Source: Flavobacterium flavigenum
GTDB lineage: Bacteria > Bacteroidota > Bacteroidia > Flavobacteriales > Flavobacteriaceae
Length of the DNA stretch: 64,000 bases
NCBI RefSeq assembly: GCF_027111255.2
Contig: NZ_CP114285.2
Location: forward strand, 868,001 to 932,000
Direction: 5' to 3'
Shown: positions 1 through 9,082 of the stretch, piece by piece
Layout: each line of letters starts with the position of its first letter
How positions within the stretch are numbered: position 1 is the stretch's first letter
Notes under the pieces: model-generated
Databases searched by the model: none
Seen by the model: the letters and a program-made list of their open reading frames with translations, nothing else
What the model was told of the DNA's origin: nothing
Program-made: the position numbers and the translations under genes

Positions 1-151
1 TTCCCTTATATTTTTAATATTTTCTTTTATGCCTGCTGTCATTATATTTTTCATTATAAAATTAAGTATAGAAATAATACGATATTTTTGCTTTTGCTAA
101 GCAAATAAAGAAAAAAATCAGCTATCAAAACAATAACAAATGTTATTACTT

Positions 152-760
152 TTATGATGTATCATTCATATATTTTAAACGGCTCAAATGAACAGGGGTA
201 ATATTAAGATAAGATGCAATACAGTGCTGGGGCACACGCTGGTGTATTTTTGGAAATCGTTTATCCATATCCCTGTAACGTACCAGGGGAGCATTCACAT
301 ACAATGCTTTGATTTTTTCATTGACCAAAAAAAAGTATTCTTCAGTGATCCGTCTTCCCAATTTTTCCCCATGCTGTAAATCACGATAAATATTTTGAAG
401 CATTTCAAACGATATTACAAGCACATCGGTATCTTCCATAGCCTGAATTGAAAAACTGGAAGGAATTCCTTTCAAAAAACTCTCATAATCAGTACCAAAA
501 GTATTCTCTAAACAAAAATGAAATGTTTTCTCTTCACCCTTGTCATCTATAAAATAGATACGAAGCAGTCCTTTTGCTACAAAGTAAATTTTAGAACATA
601 CTTCACCTTCCTTTAAGAGTATCTCTTTTTTTTTATAAACTTCATAGCTTAGCATACTAAGGCAATATTCCAATTCTGAATCTGAAATATCAATATAGTT
701 TTTGATAAGCTGATAAAGTGCGAATATCCCGTTGTTTTCTAACCACGAATCTTCTTCCAT
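152..760 (-). CDS. Crp/Fnr family transcriptional regulator
   Basis: A 202-residue protein with an N-terminal cyclic-nucleotide-binding beta-roll fold (about residues 25-115; the stretch KKKEILLKEGEVCSKIYF is typical) and a C-terminal winged helix-turn-helix (IASYLNITPVHLSRLK near residues 182-197). The usual length for this family is 190-230. The cysteines are scattered and do not form the N-terminal cluster of oxygen-sensing FNR, so an iron-sulfur sensor is unlikely. It is a single gene on the minus strand, separated from the copper block by a terminator. Its target genes and effector cannot be read from the sequence. The DNA at 1-151 downstream of it is AT-rich and holds no gene I can support. 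Confidence 0.85.
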   Translation of the reverse strand: MEEDSWLENNGIFALYQLIKNYIDISDSELEYCLSMLSYEVYKKKEILLKEGEVCSKIYFVAKGLLRIYFIDDKGEEKTFHFCLENTFGTDYESFLKGIPSSFSIQAMEDTDVLVISFEMLQNIYRDLQHGEKLGRRITEEYFFLVNEKIKALYVNAPLVRYRDMDKRFPKIHQRVPQHCIASYLNITPVHLSRLKYMNDTS

Positions 761-870
761 ATAATTAATACGATACTTTATTATTTTTAAACAAAAATAC
801 GCATCAGTATATTGGGAAGTAAAATAAAATTGGAGAGCAGTTATTCATCTAATGCAAGAAAATCATCATA

Positions 871-905
871 AAAAAACTCCAAAAACATAGCTTTTGAAGT
901 TTTTT
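871..905 (-). terminator. Rho-independent terminator after the multicopper oxidase gene
   Basis: An inverted repeat, AAAAAACTCCAAAA then TTTTGAAGTTTTTT, with a 7-nt loop and one mismatch. It lies 24 nt past the stop of the minus-strand oxidase gene. The A/T flanks give a U-tract on either strand. Confidence 0.6.
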
Positions 906-928
906 ATTTATTGCAATTATTAGAAGTT

Positions 929-3154
929 CTAGTAATTCAGGTTCAAACCAAACCCTACTCCCATATCACTGTCGTAATGCGTGGTGAGTCCAAAATTCTT
1001 TCCTATTATATATTTCAAACCTGCCATATATTCTTTGTCGGTATTCCACATCAGGTTCATTCGCAGCCTTTTCGAAAGAGGAATATCCATCCGTTCCAGC
1101 TGAAAGCGAAAATTACCATCAGTAAAAACTTCTGCCTGTGCAACAATTAACATTGGCAGAGTATAATTAACTCCGGCACTAAACACAGCTCTTTCATTTT
1201 TAGTATTGGTTTGTCCAAAGAGGTTCTTTTCATACTCCCCCATCTCCATCTTACGGTATCGCCAGTCAAACCCGATAAAAGGCATCAGCCACTGCATTTT
1301 GCCAATATACCTTCCAATATGGGTCTCTGTTTCGTAACCATGCATATCGGTGTACCCTAGCCTCCATTCAGTTCCTATACTCCATCGCGTATTTTGATAC
1401 ATTGCTTCACCATCATTACCATTGGTAGCAAAATCATTTTCTGCCATAAAATGGAACATCCTGTCATCAGCAAAGAGTTTTCTTTGAGCCGCTTTAGAAT
1501 TTTGAATTTCCGGGTTAGACTTTTGGTTTTCATAGCTAAAAATCCTTCCCATACCACTCATCATATGATAAAGAATATGGCAATGAAAAAACCAGTCCCC
1601 TTCAGCATTAGCAGTAAATTCTATTGTATCGGTTTCCATTGGCATAATATCAACCACATTTTTTAGTGGTGCATAATCGCCCTGATTATTAATCAGACGA
1701 AAATCATGGCCATGCAAATGCATTGGATGGCGCATCATAGAACCATTGTACAATACAATACGCACATTCTCTCCTTTCCTGATCAGGATTTTATCTGTTT
1801 CAGAAATTACTTTATTGTCCAGGCTCCAGACATAACGATTCATATTGCCGGTAAGCTCAAACCGAAGTTCTTTGACAGGTGCATCCTTGGGAAGTGTCGT
1901 TTTAATGGTAGATTTGAGCATACTGTAATTTAAGGTTACAATATCGGACAATGCATTACTGTTGTATTGCGAAGATCCTTCTTCAGTATGGTTTTTATGG
2001 TTAGATTTTTCATTTTTAACTGCTTTGCCTGTTATCTCAGGATACATGACTACATTCATATCCATTTGATTCAGGGACATGCTCATACCCATATCATCCA
2101 GATCTCCATTCATTTTCATCATACCGTTCATCATCTTCATTCCTTCAAAATATTTTAATTTGGGAAGTGGTTCAACAAGCTGTTTGATTCCCGAACCAAT
2201 ATACAAGGAAGCCGATTTAGTTCTGTCTTCTGGTGTAGCCAAAAATTCATACGCTGTCTGATCTGCCGGAATTTTTACCACAACATCATAGGTTTCAGAA
2301 ACTGCAATAAGCAGACGATCCACTTCTACAGGTTCTACGTCATTGCCGTCGTTTGCTACAACTGTAATTTTACCTCCTGCATAGGTAAGCCAAAAATTAC
2401 TTGAAGCACCGCCATTAGAAATCCTCAAACGGACTTTATCTCCCCCTTTAAACTGAGACAACTGACTTTCATTTTTGCCATTCATTAAAAAACGGTCGTA
2501 ATAAACATCACTTACATCCATGGCGTTCATTCGTTTCCATTCATTGACCACTTTCGTAGAAAAATGTCCCTGCCTGATCGCTTCTCCATAACTTTGGGTT
2601 GTTCCTTTTTTTATCGCAAACCAATCACTGGCATTATGCAGAAGCCTGTGAATATTGTGAGGTTTCATATCAGTCCATTCACTTAAAATAACAGGAACGG
2701 TGGGCAGATCATCAATACCTTTTCTAAAAGTAGGATCATCTGTTTTTTTATTAATTATAAAGGATCCGTACATCCCAATTTGTTCCTGAAGCCCACTATG
2801 GCTGTGATACCAGTGCGTTCCATGCTGAATTATGGGAAAAGTATATTTATAAACCGTATGCGGTTTTATAGGCATTTGTGTCAGATAAGGAACCCCGTCT
2901 TCCTTGTTAGGCAAGAATAGACCATGCCAATGAAGCGAAGTTTCTTCATCCATTTCATTGTGTACATAAATTTCGGCAATATCGCCTTCTGTGAATGTAA
3001 GTGTCGGCATCGGAATTTGTCCATTAACGGCAATAGCTCTTTTTTGTGTGCCTGTGAAATTGACAAGAGTATCCCTGACATAAAGATCGTACCGTACCAC
3101 TTTTTGCGCAGTTGCAGTAACAGCAATCAGCAATAGTATATAGATTGATTTCAT
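929..3154 (-). CDS. Multicopper oxidase (CopA-like) with C-terminal CopB-like barrel extension
   Basis: A 741-residue secreted copper oxidase. Residues 1-16 form a signal peptide ending TATAQ. The four copper motifs are present: HWHG (75-78), HWYHSH (114-119), HPMHLHGH (476-483) and HCHILYHMMSGM (524-535, with Cys525 and the axial Met535 of the type 1 site). Residues 338-370 are Met-rich, as in CopA/CueO-type oxidases that handle Cu(I). After the type 1 site about 200 further residues follow (545-741) that are not a cupredoxin domain. They show alternating aromatic/polar strands (MPFIGFDWRYR, FSAGVNYTLP) and end in NLNY, like the outer-membrane barrel of CopB. It is probably co-transcribed with the HMA-DUF3347 gene 14 nt upstream. 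The oxidase call is firm; the barrel call is inference. Confidence 0.9.
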   Translation of the reverse strand: MKSIYILLLIAVTATAQKVVRYDLYVRDTLVNFTGTQKRAIAVNGQIPMPTLTFTEGDIAEIYVHNEMDEETSLHWHGLFLPNKEDGVPYLTQMPIKPHTVYKYTFPIIQHGTHWYHSHSGLQEQIGMYGSFIINKKTDDPTFRKGIDDLPTVPVILSEWTDMKPHNIHRLLHNASDWFAIKKGTTQSYGEAIRQGHFSTKVVNEWKRMNAMDVSDVYYDRFLMNGKNESQLSQFKGGDKVRLRISNGGASSNFWLTYAGGKITVVANDGNDVEPVEVDRLLIAVSETYDVVVKIPADQTAYEFLATPEDRTKSASLYIGSGIKQLVEPLPKLKYFEGMKMMNGMMKMNGDLDDMGMSMSLNQMDMNVVMYPEITGKAVKNEKSNHKNHTEEGSSQYNSNALSDIVTLNYSMLKSTIKTTLPKDAPVKELRFELTGNMNRYVWSLDNKVISETDKILIRKGENVRIVLYNGSMMRHPMHLHGHDFRLINNQGDYAPLKNVVDIMPMETDTIEFTANAEGDWFFHCHILYHMMSGMGRIFSYENQKSNPEIQNSKAAQRKLFADDRMFHFMAENDFATNGNDGEAMYQNTRWSIGTEWRLGYTDMHGYETETHIGRYIGKMQWLMPFIGFDWRYRKMEMGEYEKNLFGQTNTKNERAVFSAGVNYTLPMLIVAQAEVFTDGNFRFQLERMDIPLSKRLRMNLMWNTDKEYMAGLKYIIGKNFGLTTHYDSDMGVGFGLNLNY

Positions 3155-3168
3155 TCTTTAAATTTGAA

Positions 3169-3993
3169 TTATTGAATGGTTTCTACCGTTTTACCACAGC
3201 TTAGCATTTGGGAACCATAATACGGATTTTTTATGGTATTCTCTCTGCTTAGCCAATTAGCATCTGCCATTGGGCAATATTGATAATAAACAGGCGCTGC
3301 TCCTTTAGCCGTTTTGAGCAATTCATAAAGATTTTTAGACAATCCCTTAAAACTTTCCCTTTGTTTATCTATTCCTTTTGCTGTTGCAATCGCGCCCGAC
3401 TGTGCAGTCAATACTGAATTTAATTTCATCCAGATTGTATGTTCCTGTTCAGATAACGATTCCATTTTTATACCCGAAACAGCATCCAGAAATGCTTTTG
3501 CTTTGGAAGCTACAGCTTCAGTATCAGACTGAATAAAAGCATCATTAAGAGCAAAATAAGCATCATAAATTCTTTGAAATGAACCTGCTTGGGCTGCTTC
3601 ATTATGAACTTTATGAGAAGTAGACACCATTTCAGATTTTGGTTCATCCTTTTTTAATTCCCTTACATATTTACAACAATCAGGAAGTTTGTCATAAGCC
3701 GATTGTGTTGCTAAAAAACTGCTATTGTCATAACCGGCTAGAGCAATACGTTTTAAAATCTGATCGGTATTTGTTTTTTTGGGATCATAGGTTACAGAAG
3801 CCATTTTGGTATTTTTATCCCAAATAACGGCAGCCACATTTTTTTGATTACCTGCTTGTTCTATATTGTCCTTGCACATGGAACAATTTCCATATATTTT
3901 GATGTTCTCAGTACTATCATTTTTAATCTGAGACTGGCTACTAACTGATAGCAACAGGAATATTGCCATCATTATATTTTTGAATGGATACAT
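3169..3993 (-). CDS. HMA domain plus DUF3347 secreted protein
   Basis: A 274-residue protein. The start chosen is the ATG followed by YPFKN, which gives a clean signal peptide ending SSQSQ; an upstream in-frame ATG would add 11 hydrophobic residues. Residues about 30-90 form a heavy-metal-associated fold with the metal site GNCSMC (a CxxC). Residues about 130-274 are DUF3347, ending in the pattern CPMADANW, NPYYGSQM, LSCG. This C-terminal pattern recurs in the second DUF3347 protein of the window. DUF3347 often sits beside copper efflux genes, and here it lies directly upstream of a copper oxidase. A periplasmic copper-binding or relay role is inference. Confidence 0.8.
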   Translation of the reverse strand: MYPFKNIMMAIFLLLSVSSQSQIKNDSTENIKIYGNCSMCKDNIEQAGNQKNVAAVIWDKNTKMASVTYDPKKTNTDQILKRIALAGYDNSSFLATQSAYDKLPDCCKYVRELKKDEPKSEMVSTSHKVHNEAAQAGSFQRIYDAYFALNDAFIQSDTEAVASKAKAFLDAVSGIKMESLSEQEHTIWMKLNSVLTAQSGAIATAKGIDKQRESFKGLSKNLYELLKTAKGAAPVYYQYCPMADANWLSRENTIKNPYYGSQMLSCGKTVETIQ

Positions 3994-4136
3994 AATAGTT
4001 TTTTTTAAAAGAATAATAAAAATCAAATTACAGCAACTTATTCAAAGCATGGTTGAATTGAAAAGAACTGATATAATTAAATCCTGAGCATTAACTGCTC
4101 GTAAATGGACAGACCTTTGGCTGTCACACAATTCTA

Positions 4137-4505
4137 TTAGCCTATTTTAGGGATTAGCCAAAGTGATCTGTAACCTGTCGATACAAGAGTTTCCAAATCT
4201 GGGAATCTTTGTGCTGCAGAAGCAATTTCTATTACAGTATTTGAAGTGACTGTTGGGGTAAAGAATAAAAATACTGAGCATGAAAAACTGCAGGCACATT
4301 TTGTATGTGTACATTTTCCGCCATCACAATTATGATTTTTATTTTTGGAATCAGATGATTTACAGCAGGAATGTTCTTTCACATTCTTTGCAGACATCTC
4401 TTTATGAGAAGGAGATTTCAACGATTTAATAGTACAGGCCATACCGGTGCCGGGCATCAGCAAGAAGCCCAAAATAAATAATAATAAAAGAAAAATCCTT
4501 TTCAT
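4137..4505 (-). CDS. Small Cys/His-rich secreted protein, probably metal-binding
   Basis: A 122-residue protein of unknown family. Residues 1-23 form a signal or anchor helix. The middle (about 45-75) is dense in Cys and His: HSCCKSS, HNCDGGKCTHTKCAC and FSC give at least seven cysteines within about 30 residues. The last part ends in a hydrophobic RSLWLIPKIG. Its position between two DUF3347 genes next to a copper oxidase suggests binding of copper or another thiophilic metal in the envelope. That is inference from composition and context, not from a recognised domain. It is transcribed in the same direction as its neighbours, with gaps of about 140-180 nt on each side. Confidence 0.6.
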   Translation of the reverse strand: MKRIFLLLLFILGFLLMPGTGMACTIKSLKSPSHKEMSAKNVKEHSCCKSSDSKNKNHNCDGGKCTHTKCACSFSCSVFLFFTPTVTSNTVIEIASAAQRFPDLETLVSTGYRSLWLIPKIG

Positions 4506-4687
4506 TATTCCTGTGATATTTTACAAAGATATGAAATCTATATTCATCTTTTTGCCCGATTAACGTTCCATTAGTAATGTTCTTTTTTGAATATTTTAAA
4601 CACCTATCCAGGCAAAAAACATCATTTATTAAAAAGGCAAATACGGCTCCCTTTCAGAATACCGTATTTGTCCAACTAATTCAATTT

Positions 4688-5209
4688 TTATAAACTTGCT
4701 TTTACTTCACCGCAAGTCAGCATATTTTTTGGATAGTAAGGATTTTTGATTTCCTTACTGTCACTTGTCCACGCCGCCCCTGTCATTGGGCAAACCTGAA
4801 GATATAATGTGGCGTCCTCAGCCTTAAACTTTGGAGCCAGGTCCCAGAATTTAACTGAAAGTTCCTGAACAATCTCACGCTGTTTATTGATATTTTTCGT
4901 TGCTGCTACCTGACTTACAAGATCAATGATTACTTTTCTTTTTGCAGTAGCTTCATTCATTTGTTCAAGCGTCAGTTTTTTAAATTTGAAGTTTTTTAAT
5001 GAGGTCTTTAATGCTTCTGCACTTTTAGCAGCAGCAAGACTATCTGAAAGGACAAGGCTGTTTTTTAAAGCCAGATAATTATTTGTGATTTCCTTTTTTT
5101 GTGCTTCACGTTTTGCTACTAACTCAGGTGTTACTTCTTGTTTTGATGTTAACTGTGCCTGCATGAATGTGCTTAAGCAAATAAATGCTGTAGCTAGTAT
5201 TTTTTTCAT
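4688..5209 (-). CDS. DUF3347 domain-containing secreted protein
   Basis: A 173-residue protein with a signal peptide (residues 1-18, ending FMQAQ) followed by one DUF3347 domain. The C-terminal signature CPMTGAAW, NPYYPKNM, LTCG matches the neighbouring HMA-DUF3347 protein, with the same two cysteines. Its start codon overlaps the stop codon of the upstream metalloprotease (ATGA), which indicates translational coupling and places it as the last gene of the SusCD operon. The overlap is seen directly. A metal-related function is inferred from the domain's usual company. Confidence 0.8.
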   Translation of the reverse strand: MKKILATAFICLSTFMQAQLTSKQEVTPELVAKREAQKKEITNNYLALKNSLVLSDSLAAAKSAEALKTSLKNFKFKKLTLEQMNEATAKRKVIIDLVSQVAATKNINKQREIVQELSVKFWDLAPKFKAEDATLYLQVCPMTGAAWTSDSKEIKNPYYPKNMLTCGEVKASL

Positions 5210-7647
5210 ATATCTGTTTTATTTAATTTTGAAATAATTTTGTCAATATCGATCAGAATACTTTCGAAATGATCTTTATTAATTCCTGTTGCTGAATTCA
5301 TTAATCTGGTAACATCTGCCCTTAATTTTACTAAGTGCTGTTTTCCATACAACACTACATCGCTGCGTTGTGCCGTATTTGATGCTTTGCCAGGTTCTAA
5401 TTCCTTTGGTAACAAAAGCATGCCCAATTTTTCGACATATGCCCGCTGAAGGCTTCTTCTGTAAAAATCCTGCTTTTCATCACCGCTGAATTTTATCCAA
5501 ACTGTCTGCTGTAAATCGTTTAAAAACTCAGGAACCGTATAAGCCCCTTCAAATTGCAGTGATTTAAGACTAATATTATAAAGCATGCCTGAACTTAATA
5601 GCATATTTAATACCTGGTTTTGCTGATCTAGTATTTGATCCGCTGTCTTTAAACGAATAAGCTGGTCAATTTCCTGAGGGTACATCCACAGAGGAGGAAC
5701 AAACAATTGTCTTCCTACATAATCGATAGCCGCTTTTACTTTTGCTTTAGGGATTGGCTGATATACAATTCCTTTTTCATCAACTGTTCTTTTTGTAACG
5801 TAGTTGTTGCCAATATTTTTCAGTACATGATACAAATACCTTGAATATTGCGCTAAAACCGCTTTATGCATGTCATCTAAATTATCATAAGCATCGTTTG
5901 GCTCGTAAGTCCATTCTATAAGCTTAGGTACAACACGTTTTAAATTTTTAATTCCGTAATCGCTGGCAAGCACTGAGTCATCACCCAAATCTTCTGACTG
6001 GCTGCGCGGATCTTCGTCTTTTCCTTCACCTCCAAACCATAATTTAGGGTTGGCAGTCAGACTATCCGTAGCCATTTTGCTTAGTATTTTTTCTTCTTCA
6101 AACTCATCTTTTGCGTTTGGAAGATAGCTGTAACCCCACTTAATAGCCCATTTGTCATACATTCCAATTCGAGGGTAAATCCCTGCCGGCCCAATATTAT
6201 CTTCTGGTTGCGCTACATAATTAAAACGGGCATAGTCCATGATAGAAACTGTATGTCCATTCGCTTCGACCCATTTTTTATCACGAAGTTTTTCAACCGG
6301 AGTAGCACTGCTCGCGCCCATGTTATGACGCAAACCAATAGTATGACCAATTTCATGCGAAGAAACAAAACGGATTAACTGTCCCATTAATTCATCATCC
6401 AAATGCATTTTTCTGGCTTTTGGATCTAAAGGTCCAGCCTGAATCATATACCATCTTTGTACCAGTTTCATAACATTATGGTACCAGCCCACGTGACTTT
6501 CGATGATTTCCCCACTTCTCGGGTCACTTACACGCGGTCCGTAAGCATTAGGCGTTTCTGAAGCATAATATCGTATCACAGAATATCTTGCATCTTCAAG
6601 ACTCATTGTTTTATCATCTTCCGGCCATTCTTTACCAACAATTGCATTTTTGAAACCTGCTGCTTCAAAAGCTTTCTGCCAGTCATTAATACCTGCAATT
6701 AAATACGGTCTCCATTTTTTTGGCGTTGCCGGATCAATGTAATAAACGATTTGTTTTTTAGGCTCAACCAGTTCTCCTCTTAAGTACTTTTTGATGTCTT
6801 TGTCTTTTGGTTCCAGACGGTAGCGTTGAATAATGAATTTTTTCTCGGCCCGCTGCTGGTCGTCATCAAACAAAACATATTTATTGGCAAAAAAACCGAC
6901 TCTTTCATCTGCAAAACGTTTCCGCATTGGCGTTTTTGGCAGCAATACAATTGAGGTGTTCAATCTTATTGTTACTGTTCCGCTGCTTGCTAAAGAACTC
7001 GTATAGGTTCTTGTTGATTTTACCTCAATGTTGATTGGATACGTTTCAATACTTTCAATAAAAGATTTATCATCTGCAAGAGTGGTTAATTTTTTTTCTG
7101 TTTTTTCTTTGGTTTCCAGAGAAAACATGGCATTGTCTTTTTTGAAAGCATCCGTAACATCAATAACAACATATCCATTATCAGGATTGGTAGTTTTTAT
7201 TGGAAAAGCGCCTACAATAGGATTCTCGTTACTGCCCGCCAATGCTTTTGCCAGCATTGAATCTGCGTTACGAACATCCTGTCTGTATTGTAGTGATCTT
7301 AAAAAAACAGTATTATTAGTCCCCTTTTCAAAATAAATAGTCTGCTCATTCGCTTTTTCACCTCCAAAAATCCCCATTCCTTCAGGTGTCGAAAGGTATC
7401 GGGTTACTACCAGTAAGTATCTGTTAAACAAACTGTCCGGAATTTGAAAGTAGTATTTCGTATCTACCTGACTTACTGTAAAAAGACCTGCTTTGCTTTT
7501 CGCTTTATCGGTAATTACTTTATTATAAGCCAGCATCCCTTTTGGTTGCGTACTGGTACTATCTGCTTTTTTTTCGGTCACGTTTTGTGAAAAACCATGC
7601 TGCTGCGTGGCCAGCAGCATGATTAAAATTAAAAATAATTTATTCAT
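5206..7647 (-). CDS. Secreted zinc metalloprotease of the DUF5117/DUF5118 type
   Basis: An 813-residue protein with a signal peptide (1-20). A DUF5118/DUF5117-like N-terminal half (about 40-290) precedes a metzincin-like catalytic region with HEIGHTIGLRHN at 431-442. His431, Glu432, His435 and His441 are the expected zinc ligands and base. The length is normal for this Bacteroidetes family, usually annotated as zinc-dependent metalloprotease with DUF4953/5117. It lies 5 nt downstream of susD and overlaps the next gene by 4 nt, so it belongs to the SusCD operon. Substrate unknown; the pairing suggests it frees ligands for the SusCD importer. Confidence 0.88.
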   Translation of the reverse strand: MNKLFLILIMLLATQQHGFSQNVTEKKADSTSTQPKGMLAYNKVITDKAKSKAGLFTVSQVDTKYYFQIPDSLFNRYLLVVTRYLSTPEGMGIFGGEKANEQTIYFEKGTNNTVFLRSLQYRQDVRNADSMLAKALAGSNENPIVGAFPIKTTNPDNGYVVIDVTDAFKKDNAMFSLETKEKTEKKLTTLADDKSFIESIETYPINIEVKSTRTYTSSLASSGTVTIRLNTSIVLLPKTPMRKRFADERVGFFANKYVLFDDDQQRAEKKFIIQRYRLEPKDKDIKKYLRGELVEPKKQIVYYIDPATPKKWRPYLIAGINDWQKAFEAAGFKNAIVGKEWPEDDKTMSLEDARYSVIRYYASETPNAYGPRVSDPRSGEIIESHVGWYHNVMKLVQRWYMIQAGPLDPKARKMHLDDELMGQLIRFVSSHEIGHTIGLRHNMGASSATPVEKLRDKKWVEANGHTVSIMDYARFNYVAQPEDNIGPAGIYPRIGMYDKWAIKWGYSYLPNAKDEFEEEKILSKMATDSLTANPKLWFGGEGKDEDPRSQSEDLGDDSVLASDYGIKNLKRVVPKLIEWTYEPNDAYDNLDDMHKAVLAQYSRYLYHVLKNIGNNYVTKRTVDEKGIVYQPIPKAKVKAAIDYVGRQLFVPPLWMYPQEIDQLIRLKTADQILDQQNQVLNMLLSSGMLYNISLKSLQFEGAYTVPEFLNDLQQTVWIKFSGDEKQDFYRRSLQRAYVEKLGMLLLPKELEPGKASNTAQRSDVVLYGKQHLVKLRADVTRLMNSATGINKDHFESILIDIDKIISKLNKTDI

Positions 7648-7652
7648 CAGGA

Positions 7653-9077
7653 TTAAAATGGGACTTTTTCGTCTGTGTTTAATGTAAGTTTTGGATTTTT
7701 CATCAAAGCTGTTAAAGGAAACGGCACAATGTACAATCTGGAATTTGGCTGCAACGTATATGTTTTTTGCGGAACAGTTTTGTTAACAATTGGAAATACT
7801 CTTGTAATTGTTTTTGCATATTCCGGTTCCGTATTTAACCTTTTAAGATCGAAAAAGCGATTAAAACCAAACATTAATTCTTTTCTGCGTTCATTTATCA
7901 CCAATTCCATTGTTTCTTTTCGGGTAGCCGGTACCGCTAAATTTACCGTACCAGACAAAATACGTTTTGCTCTTAATTGATTTAAGATATCAACAGCTTC
8001 AGTAAGTTTGTTTTCTCTCGCATAGCATTCAGCAAGCATCAGGTAAACCTCGGTCGTTTTCATTCCGACTGTTGGATAAAAAAATCGGGTATACTGTGTT
8101 GACCAGTAAGCGGTATTGGAACCCTGATCTAAATTGGTTGTACTGGTTGTATTAAAAAACAAATTAAAACGTGCATCATTAGTACCGAATAGTGTTCTCA
8201 GTTCAGGGCTTATAATATTTTGCTGTGCAAAGTTCATTTCATTATAACCTGTCATGTACATATAACTAAGCACCTCTATATTATTTGCAGCAGGTACAGC
8301 AACCGCTGTTGGCCCTCCCTGAGCGCTATAGGCTACCAAATCAAATATTTTGTTATTGTAGCTTAATGATTTCTCCGCGGCTTCTTTTGCAAGAGCAACT
8401 TCGCGTTTGAACAAATGGACTTTTGCTTTGAAAGCATAAGCAAATGCAAGTGACGGATGATAAACATCACGAGGAGTTTCTTTAAGATATGGCAATGCCT
8501 CTTCAATATCTTTTTGAATAAAATCATACACCTGTGCTACTGTTGATTTTGACGGCTGTGCTTCTAAATCGAATTTATCCATAATGCAAATACCTCCATC
8601 GGTAGCAGCAGTCTGCGGATCATAGCCTTTTGCATAGTGATTTACTAACAAAAAGTGATCGTATGCTCTGTAAATTTTTGCCTCTGCTTTTGCTAATTGT
8701 TTGGTACTTCCTTCACCCTTGCTGTCATCTACCAATGAAATAATAGTATTCCATCTGTTAATGTAAACGTAAGCCTGGTTGTAAAAGCTAGAGCCAGACA
8801 TTAAAGAAACCCTGTCAGTAGTTTCGTCAAAGGTAAAATTGATCGTGTTGATATTAGGAGTTACTCCTATTACAGCTGATTCTCTCATCCATTGGTCGTC
8901 TACCAAATATTGAAAGTTGTTGATCGGATAACCTCTGTTTGGCAGGGACACCATTTCGTAAAATTGATCTGCAGTCTCTATTACTAAAGCTCCTTTAGGA
9001 GTAAGGTCTGTATACTCTTCGCAGGATGCTGCACCAAACATTACCAGCAACAGCATTATGATATGTATCTTTTTCAT
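7653..9077 (-). CDS. RagB/SusD-family outer-membrane lipoprotein
   Basis: A 474-residue surface lipoprotein. The lipobox GAASC puts the acylated cysteine at residue 19. The body shows the tetratricopeptide-like helices of SusD (AKAEAKIYRAYDHFLLVNHY and similar) and the usual C-terminal region with YLMLAECYAREN and a RRKELMFG-type motif. SusD proteins cap a SusC pore and bind its ligand. It follows susC by 5 nt. No polysaccharide-degrading enzyme is in the operon, so a peptide or metal-complex ligand is as plausible as a glycan. Confidence 0.92.
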   Translation of the reverse strand: MKKIHIIMLLLVMFGAASCEEYTDLTPKGALVIETADQFYEMVSLPNRGYPINNFQYLVDDQWMRESAVIGVTPNINTINFTFDETTDRVSLMSGSSFYNQAYVYINRWNTIISLVDDSKGEGSTKQLAKAEAKIYRAYDHFLLVNHYAKGYDPQTAATDGGICIMDKFDLEAQPSKSTVAQVYDFIQKDIEEALPYLKETPRDVYHPSLAFAYAFKAKVHLFKREVALAKEAAEKSLSYNNKIFDLVAYSAQGGPTAVAVPAANNIEVLSYMYMTGYNEMNFAQQNIISPELRTLFGTNDARFNLFFNTTSTTNLDQGSNTAYWSTQYTRFFYPTVGMKTTEVYLMLAECYARENKLTEAVDILNQLRAKRILSGTVNLAVPATRKETMELVINERRKELMFGFNRFFDLKRLNTEPEYAKTITRVFPIVNKTVPQKTYTLQPNSRLYIVPFPLTALMKNPKLTLNTDEKVPF

Positions 9078-9082
9078 TTTTT

